From Siphonodentalium dalli (lineage: Eukaryota > Mollusca > Scaphopoda > Gadilida > Siphonodentaliidae), in assembly GCA_032622095.1 (NCBI GenBank), contig CP136062.1:744001-808000 (forward strand): DNA of 64,000 nucleotides, in the 5' to 3' direction. Shown here piece by piece: positions 57,380-64,000 of the stretch (within the stretch, counting starts at the first letter, position 1; each line of letters begins with the position of its first letter). The notes beneath the pieces were generated by a model. It was given only the letters and a program-made list of their open reading frames with translations. It made no database searches and was not told where the DNA came from. The position numbers and the translations under genes are program-made.

Positions 57380-59560
57380 AGGAATACGGTCCTGAAAAAA
57401 ACAATATTATTTTCTTTCAATATACCGATAATATATATATAAAATGTCCATTGGGCGCATATAATCTAATATTCGGCCGCCAATCGTTATTTTTATAACG
57501 ATTCAAAAAAATTCCGAAGTTAGCCGAAGATTTTGTTGTAGACGAAGTCACGTGATCATCAGCCCGATCACGTGATTGTCACATGTAAACAGAAGCATAG
57601 CACGTGATCGATCACGTGGTAACTCATTGACAACGCATAGATACGCGACGGCGGTATTTTAAGTTTGCATGTAGTCGATCGCGGCCTTTGACGATTGTCG
57701 CGTTATCGCACTGCGAATGCAAAACTTCGCCGAAACATCGCCTTTCTCGTAATTAAATGTCGATCTTTATCGTGTTATTTTTACTATTATTATATGTATC
57801 GCGATGTGTTGTTACTATAAAGCCATGCCCGTATATTATTCAGTTTTGCGCGCATTTATCTATATAAACGCGTGCTCGTGTTTATATATATTTTTTCGTT
57901 ACCGGAATAGTCCAAGTTATATTATATATGCATATCAAGATTGCATATATACGCGAAGACTTGCACAGTTATTAGGCAATTATCATCTCGTAAAAATTCC
58001 AATTTCCAGATGCCATTAGTCGTGTGTCAATAAAGAGCGTTTCGTTTTAATTATCGTAACGCGGTAAAACAACACACAATTGGTTTATTGCTGTCGGGTT
58101 TAATCAATTATAATCAAGTCATTCATTACCAATATGATATGTTCATTTTTCCTTGGTTATGAATCATGTAATTATTTGGGCAATATGGTGTTTATATATA
58201 TTTCGGAATATTGCTTCCCCCACCCCAAAACAATCTAGCCGACTGTCACTGATGGAAATTCACTACATCTATGCATCGTTATTGACCTATTAAATTAGCA
58301 CTCTAGCGATGCGGTCTATTGAATATCCAGGTCATAAATCGACCTCTATGTGGCAATTACGCATAACAATAGGGTTATAAACATCCAATCATATATAACA
58401 CTTTTTGAAGGAGGGATAATAATCCGGTTTAATATGGAATCACATATTCAAGTGCTCTTTATTCGCAATATATCGTAATAGTGAACGCTCTTTATTGCGT
58501 CAAGGTAAAGGGACTCGACTTAGAACAGTTGTCATCGTGATTTTTTTTACTGATTACACCAATACAGGTCAATACATGTACACGAACTTCCGATATGCAT
58601 GCTTTATATATCCTTCCAAGTCATAGCAATTTCCGCTTTATTAAACTCTTTTTATTCGTACCATATTAGGAAAACTCTTAACATGGAACGCTCTTTCTGG
58701 AGCCATGGTGAAGGAAATGGGGAATCGACTAAGAATAGTTGTTATCGTGATTTATTCAACATACTCTCCACTTTAACTGCAATTGTATGTATTCGTAACC
58801 ATGACTGACTTGTCAAATTAAACGCTCTTTATTTGGTATATGTAATCGGTTTCTGATGATTGCGCAACGGGTTTCCCACAGAAATTCCGCCAAATGGGAC
58901 GTAAACGAACATCGTTTGGAAATGAATACAACATTATACCTAACTGTGAGTCACTAGACCGGCCACAGCCGAAAACACTGCATTTATAAGGCAATGTTAC
59001 GAATGAATGATTGTAAATACGGTACACTCGGGGCATATATACGGAAAATTAAAACAACATCGTGAACACGCGCCCGAATAGAGTTCACATGCCTGCTCAT
59101 GTTTTTATAAGCTTTGTTTTTTACACGAAAGTGTTACCTACCCCGCTCAATCGGCCTTCTATAGTTTTTTGGTCAAAACAATAACTTTCCAAACAGCGCT
59201 TAAGACAAATCACAAGTGAATATAACTCACCGCCCGATGACAATTAACCATGTGTACACAATGCTATTGATATGCCCCGCAGTAATTCCATCACGCTCAC
59301 GAGCTGATGTCTATTCCGGATTTTCCATCGTCATATAGGTAGACACAAATAACTCCGATTCCGTGTTTTTAATTAGTTTACCTTGCTTGACGTCATGCGA
59401 GGTTTTGCGACGGAGATAGCCGACAACCGGTGGCGGTATTATTTATTTATTTCTCGGCTTAATTATTACGCGATTTTTATGGGACTTGGATTATTGTGAT
59501 CACAATAGGGGTGGCTTTCCGATAGAGTTTTGTTGTTTCATGAGCACTGTAATCCCTTAA
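57376..59560. mobile_element. TTAA-flanked DNA transposon with THAP exon (Kolobok-like), copy 2
   Basis: This 2.19-kb element is homologous along its length to 13590-15718. It starts TTAAAGGAATACGGTCCTG and its right end in reverse complement starts TTAAGGGATTACAGTGCT. It shares its left TTAA (57376-57379) with the adjoining MITE. It carries the E-box cluster (57549-57618), the AACGCTCTTTATT words and the THAP exon. Relative to copy 1 it has an extra block of about 100 bp near 57925-58020. Confidence 0.8.
58818..59036 (-). pseudogene. THAP zinc-finger exon, copy 2
   Basis: The minus strand reads PYKCSVFGCGRSSDSQ and YSFPNDVRLRPIWRNFCGK, the same half THAP domain as at 14981-15145, with five or so substitutions. 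The Met that would start the domain in copy 1 is Leu here, so only the upstream Met at 59036 could start translation. The GTATAC candidate donor of copy 1 is ATATAC here and the frame runs on to a stop at 58818. Zinc ligands C-x4-C, the FP and the Trp are kept. Confidence 0.6.
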
Positions 59561-59934
59561 ACATCATGCTTACATAAAGACCTACTAAATTTTACCTAAA
59601 CAAGAGTCTGATTGTGTTATAGAAGGCAGCATAATGCTACTGGCTAATCACACACAAATGGTATAAACGCTCTTTATTATTTCCAAATAAGGAATTGAGC
59701 AACAAAGAACGCTCTTTATGTTTACCATCATAATATAAAGAAACACCAGGAAAGTAACTTTGTATGCTTTGTTTACATAACATTCGGCAAATTTACGACT
59801 ATAACATAATGTTTATGAGATATTTCTCATTTGTATATCAACAAAGTCTGTCTATATTTGAATATTATTTCGTTTGTAGCGGTGGAAATATGTTCACATG
59901 ATACCCACCAAGGCCTTCATACCTTTAAAGGGGT
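59561..59934. other. Spacer between TTAA elements
   Basis: It contains two more AACGCTCTTTAT words (59667 and 59710) like those inside the THAP elements. No gene is seen. Confidence 0.45.
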
Positions 59935-60502
59935 ACTGTACCCAAGATGTTGTTGTTGGTTTCCATAATCCCCGAGTCGGAGAATAAGGTAACAACTTTT
60001 CCATTTTTTGAAAGTCTGTTGAGTACGAAGTATTGTTACGGATGGCAAATTTACAAATTGTCGAGTAATTTTTGTACAGTTTTCAACCAAATGAATCAAA
60101 TAAACATTATATTATATGCTTAGCAGTCCCATATACTCATTTAAGTTAGTGTATGGTCACTAGTCAATGAGTGGCTTGGGTTTTCTCCCCGTATAAGCAT
60201 AATGTTTCAAACGATCGTGTGTGCAATTGTTTTATTAATCCAGTATCCCTCAATTATAATTTGATTACGTTTTGTACACGGAAATTCCAATTTTAAGAGA
60301 CGCCATTTTATGGCTGGAGCCATAAAATCAATTTATATTAAATTATTAACTTTTAAATTATTAAATTTTAAGATAGCCTATTAACCTGAGCGTTTACAGA
60401 ATACATCTTCGACTCAAATTACTTATATTTCTATATAGTATCGATAATAGATCGTTGTTATCACCGGGAATTTATTGAAAATGGCGTACAGTACCCCTTT
60501 AA
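59935..60502. mobile_element. 568-bp TTAA MITE (Kolobok-like), copy 2
   Basis: It matches 56789-57379 along its length: GTTGTTGTTGGTTTC, CCGAGTCGGAGAATAAGGT, GAAAGTCTGTTGAGTACGAAG, CGCCATTTTATGGCT and AAAATGGCGTACAGTACCCC. The terminal inverted repeats have one mismatch near base 18. Confidence 0.85.
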
Positions 60503-60884
60503 GGTATACTACAACTGTTTTTCTTTTCAATAGCAGAATACAGAATGCTATTAAGAAGTGACACAAAACACAGAACATTTGTTTTAATTATAAGTATTAA
60601 GAGTGAGAGATATGTGAGTCAAGGAAACCAGTAACGAAAGGCAATATTAACATGATTTGTCAGAGAATAATTGTTTACGTTCCAATGAATATGTACTGGA
60701 AACAAACTGTCTGTACCAGACTTTCATAAACACAAATTATGTATTAATGATCATTAATGGTGTAACGACATATTTCGTTCTTTAATGTCTCAAATGAAAG
60801 TGTCAATGACACTGTAGCTCAACTTTGAGAAGAAGTTAAATTTGTGTGATGAGCAATGAATGGAAAGATTTAGAATTGAATTTG
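60503..60884. other. Stretch without a recognisable gene
   Basis: Nothing is recognised apart from TAACGACATATTTCGTTCTTT near 60765, which resembles the ACGACATTTTTCGGTCTTT words around 62.05-62.5 kb. Confidence 0.4.
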
Positions 60885-62010
60885 GAAATCCAAGATGGCC
60901 GCTGGCAGCCATGTTTTTTTATCGGAATGTCCCCAAAATGACTCATTCTCATCTACATTCCAATTTCAACAGCCATGAAAAATTTCATGATGATCAGACT
61001 AAAGGTACGACCTGTAGCCCGTGCTAAAGGATTTAGTCATACAAAGAGTAAAATCCAAGATGGCTGCTGGCAGCCATGTTTTTTGGCCGAATGACCCCAA
61101 AATGACTCGTTCCCATCTACATGTCATTATTAACATTCTTGACAAATTTTATGATGATCAGACTAAAAGTACGACCTGTAGCCTGTGATAAAGAATTTAG
61201 TCATACAAAGATTAAAATCCAAGATGGCTGCTGGCGGCCATGTTTTTGGGTCAAATGATCCCAAAATGACTCGTTCCCATCTGCATGTCATTATTAACAT
61301 TCTTGACAATTTTTATGATGATCAGACTGAAAGTACGACCTGTAGCCCGTGCTAAAGAATTTAGTCATACAAAGAGTAAAATCCAAGATGGCTGCTGGCG
61401 GCCATGTTTTTTGGCCGAATAACCCCAAAAGTACTCGTTCCCATCTACATGTCAATATTATCATCCATGACAAATTTCATGATGATCAGACAAACAGTAC
61501 GACCTGTGGCCCGTGCTAATGGATTAAATTTTGAAATCCAAGATGGCCACTGGCGGCCATGTTTTTTGTCCGAATGACCCCAAAATGACTCGTTCCCATC
61601 TACATTCCAATTTCAACAGCCATGACAAATTTTATGATGATCAGACTAAAGTTAAGACCTGTAGCCCGTGCTAAAGATTTAGTCATATAAAGACTAAAAT
61701 CCAAAATGGCTGCTGCGGCCATGTTTTTTGGCCGAATGACCCCAAAAGGACTCGTTCCCATCTACATGTCATTATTAACATTCTTGACAAATTTCATGAT
61801 GATCAGACAAACATTACGAACTGTAGCCCGTGCTAATGGATTGAATTTTGAAATCCAAGATGGCCACTGGCGGCCATGTTTTTTTCTTCCGAATGATCCC
61901 AAAATTAATAATCTGGTCTAAATATTGATGTCAACAGCTATGACAAATTTCATTATGATCCGACCAAAGGTACGACCTGTAGCCTGCATTGTTGACGCCT
62001 TGCGTACACA
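60885..62010 (+). repeat. Satellite, about 160-bp period, seven units
   Basis: CCAAGATGG-type words at 60890, 61055, 61219, 61383, 61538, 61701 and 61855 mark the units, with periods 165, 164, 164, 155, 163 and 154. Shared blocks are GGCGGCCATGTTTTT, GAATGACCCCAAAATGACTC, TTCCCATCTACAT, GATGATCAGACTAAA and ACGACCTGTAGCCCGTGCTAA. The short units carry GGATTGAATTTTG in place of the TTTAGTCATACAAAGA block. Confidence 0.9.
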
Positions 62011-62039
62011 CATACACACGGACGACAAAGCCATGGCAA

Positions 62040-62490
62040 TAGCTCAAACTTTACAATATAACGACATTTTCGGTCTTTAACAGTTTAATAGGGGCCCCCG
62101 GTGGTCCAGTCGGTGGAGTGCCAGGTGAATTACGTCGTCCCAGGCCGTCCAGCGCCGACGAAGCTGGTTCTAACCCCACCATAGGGAGGGTGACCGGAAT
62201 CGTGTATCTGGGCAAGTTTGTCAATTGCTTTCCGGGGGTCGGTGGTTTCTACACGCAGTGGAACAACTTCCCGCTGAAATTGAGCCTCTGCGTGGTCTTT
62301 CCTCCACCCGTAAAATTGACAACGTCGTGTGTGGCCTAGCGGCTAGAATGACGATAAACCCTAATAAACAACAGCAACAACAATTAATAGTTTAATGACA
62401 TTTTTCGGTCTTTATAATATCTCAAGATATAGGGGGTATTTGGATCTCTAGTTTAACGACATTTTTCGGTCTTTGGGAAGAAGTACATAT
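62040..62490 (+). repeat. Repeated ACGACATTTTTCGGTCTTT motif around the SINE
   Basis: The motif occurs at about 62060, 62397 and 62456, i.e. three times within about 115 bases once the SINE is discounted. The SINE has therefore inserted into a short tandem array. Confidence 0.65.
62077..62396 (+). mobile_element. tRNA-derived SINE
   Basis: The element (about 62090-62383) begins GGGGCCCCCGGTGGTCCAGT. TGGTCCAGTCGGT near 62102 fits a pol III A box and GGTTCTAACCC near 62167 fits a B box, spaced as in a tRNA-derived head. A unique body (to about 62345) and a tail with AATAAACAACAGCAACAACAA follow. Flanks TTAACAGTTTAAT (62077-62089) and TTAATAGTTTAAT (62384-62396) form a 13-bp target duplication with one mismatch. 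SINEs of this build borrow LINE enzymes for insertion; I cannot match its tail to a LINE in the window. Confidence 0.75.
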
Positions 62491-62554
62491 TTGGAAGATG
62501 TGGTGGTCCTAAAAAGGAAAGTTGTTTGGTGGTCTTGAAATGCAGTTTTTCTTA

Positions 62555-62965
62555 ACAGTCTTCCTTGATTAAAGTGATGTGAAACACTCCGGCAGACACC
62601 GGGCAGAGTGATCAAATAAATAGAAATTAAGAATAATCTTTCTCAAAGTAGTTATTTGTTACGAATATTAATCCAAATGGATGTTACACAACGTCATTCT
62701 TATATATTAGTTAAATGCAATGACTCTCGATGGAAAAATGATTTTTGTTTAATTACAGCCGATAGTTGCGCCCCGAATCGAGATGTAAATATTTACAATT
62801 TGGAGTAGTTCAGACGATGTTCTATATGAAGTGGTGTGGTAGATCTTTTTGGAAATTTTCAGTGATGTTAGTAGAATGATAACATTCCCCACGTTGGAAA
62901 AGTGCCTGAGCACTAACTTATCAATTTCTCGCTCCCGAAAAATTCCATAATATGTCTTTAAACAT
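62555..62965 (-). repeat. Dispersed repeat family E, copy 2
   Basis: Reverse complement of 32505-32985, in conserved order. This copy has a single diverged version of the 43-bp unit (GATCACTCTGCCCGG region) that is triplicated in the other copy. Confidence 0.75.
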
Positions 62966-63026
62966 ATATATAAATCTCCGAAAAAAAAAATTCTAAAGCA
63001 TTAAACGATTTGCTATATTTCCACTA

Positions 63027-63133
63027 GGGCATATATTTCATCTGATTTTGCGAGAATCCATATATACTTTTTCATGAGAATCCAGGGTAATTTGCGAGAA
63101 TCTAGATTTGGATTCTCGCCGAAATATAAGCCC
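63027..63133. repeat. Imperfect hairpin with GCGAGAATC repeats
   Basis: GGGCATATATTTC at 63027-63039 pairs with GAAATATAAGCCC at 63121-63133. The loop contains three TTTGCGAGAATCC/TCATGAGAATCC-type direct words plus the inverted GGATTCTCGC. It may be a very small palindromic element. Confidence 0.6.
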
Positions 63134-63200
63134 AGATTTCACTCTGAAGTGTGCCTAAATGGCATAAATTGTACCTTGGTTCCCATGTTCGCTATAAACT

Positions 63201-64000
63201 AGAATCGTGGTCTTTTGCATACGATATGGCTTCTTGCAGAATAAATTAAGTCATATTACATCCTAAACCTTTCTGGAAGCCACACTGAAGATTATGAGGG
63301 AAATCTTTGACCTTATCACTGCTAAGTATGCGTTTCAGAAGAATTGTCTCAAAGAGCTTGTTGATGACAGGTAGGAGCGTTATCGCTCTGTAACTGTCGG
63401 GTAATATTGGTGGCTTTGGGTGTCCTTTATAAGAGGAATGATCACGCATAGTTTCATCTCCGGGGGAATCCATTCAAACTTGAGAAGAGAGTTAAAAAGA
63501 ATACAAAGACACTGGATTAGTCCATCGGAATAGCTTCGAAGATGTTCACTGGATATAGAATCATGCCCTGGTGCTTTATTACATTTCAAGCTACCAATTG
63601 CGTTAAGAATTTCCGATATAACAATGGGTTCACACTCTGGGGCCGAGGTTCCGCTACTGTCGTCACCAGTACAAATAAATTTGTTTACCTCGTTGCACAC
63701 TTCGCGTTCGAATTCCGGCACACTATGTTTTTCGGGGGTGTACAGATCAGAAAAGTATGATCTCCAGCCAGATAATATCAGCTTCTGGTCACGCAGAACA
63801 GTCCCTTCGAATTCCATAGCAGAACCAATTGTTTTCACTGCAGTTTGCGTTCTTTTAAGCGAGCGCCAAAATTGAACATGATCACTCTTGGCATAACATT
63901 TATTCATACGAAACACACGCACAGCTGAGCGGTGAGCTCTCCTGAATTCTCGCTTAGCACTCCTGTACTCATCAAAGCAAGTCGCGTTCCTTCTGGGACG
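63201..64000 (-). pseudogene. Second copy of the minus-strand Nimb/I-like LINE, truncated at its 3' side
   Basis: This is nearly identical to 54332-55132 and continues past the window end. It carries the N-terminal reverse transcriptase blocks (KCNKAPGHDSISSEHL, SYRAITLLPVINKLFE, GFQKGLGCNMT) and the same TAA before motif A. One A is missing from the AAAG near 63431, which adds a frameshift absent from the longer copy. It stops abruptly at 63201, so motifs A-C and the C-terminus are missing. Confidence 0.9.

Noticed and set aside
1-64000. Bacterial or viral origin of the window
   Set aside because: There are no operons or dense coding, and the window carries LINEs, SINE, hAT and THAP elements plus spliced exons. 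No capsid, envelope or viral polymerase gene is recognised.

Overview
This window looks like animal nuclear DNA and is dominated by transposable elements. It is AT-rich, has no compact gene arrangement and no operons, and carries spliced exon fragments, non-LTR retrotransposons of at least three lineages, a DIRS-type retrotransposon, a tRNA-derived SINE, DNA transposons of hAT and apparent Kolobok type, and many tandem and inverted repeats. Tx1-like and Nimb-like LINEs, DIRS and THAP-bearing TTAA elements together fit an aquatic invertebrate, perhaps a mollusc or other lophotrochozoan. That is an inference from repeat content, not a proof. I see no complete host gene, rRNA, tRNA or CRISPR array.

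Layout. 0-6.9 kb: the C-terminal remnant of a minus-strand LINE is split by a Tx1/L1-like LINE of about 5.8 kb (+ strand), with a 13-bp target duplication at both ends. 7.2-17.1 kb: a large foldback structure, with diverged inverted arms on either side of a 2-kb, 42-bp-period minisatellite; its right arm carries a 2.1-kb TTAA-flanked element with a THAP exon. 17-22 kb: mostly featureless, with a 115-bp tandem repeat and one orphan exon of a core-2/I-branching N-acetylglucosaminyltransferase-like gene. 22-30.5 kb: five copies of one repeat family with an X-box-like core, a 5'-truncated Nimb-like LINE between two direct repeats of about 0.79 kb, and a 65-bp tandem array whose units form stem-loops with covarying stems. 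30.5-41 kb: palindromes, short tandem arrays, an acidic coding remnant next to three microsatellites and a lone C2H2 finger. 41.7-43.6 kb: a decayed DIRS element. 44-50 kb: degenerate tandem repeats and a Helitron-like end. 50.6-51.4 kb: a spliced, internally deleted hAT transposase remnant. 52.7-55.9 kb: a minus-strand Nimb-like LINE. 56.8-60.5 kb: a cluster of three TTAA elements. 60.9-62 kb: a 160-bp satellite with YY1-like motifs. 62.1-62.4 kb: a SINE. 63.2-64 kb: a second copy of part of the minus-strand LINE, running off the window.

No pathway is encoded. The window is a record of transposition: nested insertion, 5' truncation, foldback formation and tandem amplification. Every protein-coding element shows at least one stop, frameshift or deletion, so none appears able to move on its own. 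All repeat comparisons were made by eye on both strands, so boundaries are good to roughly 5-30 bp except where an exact duplication is named.
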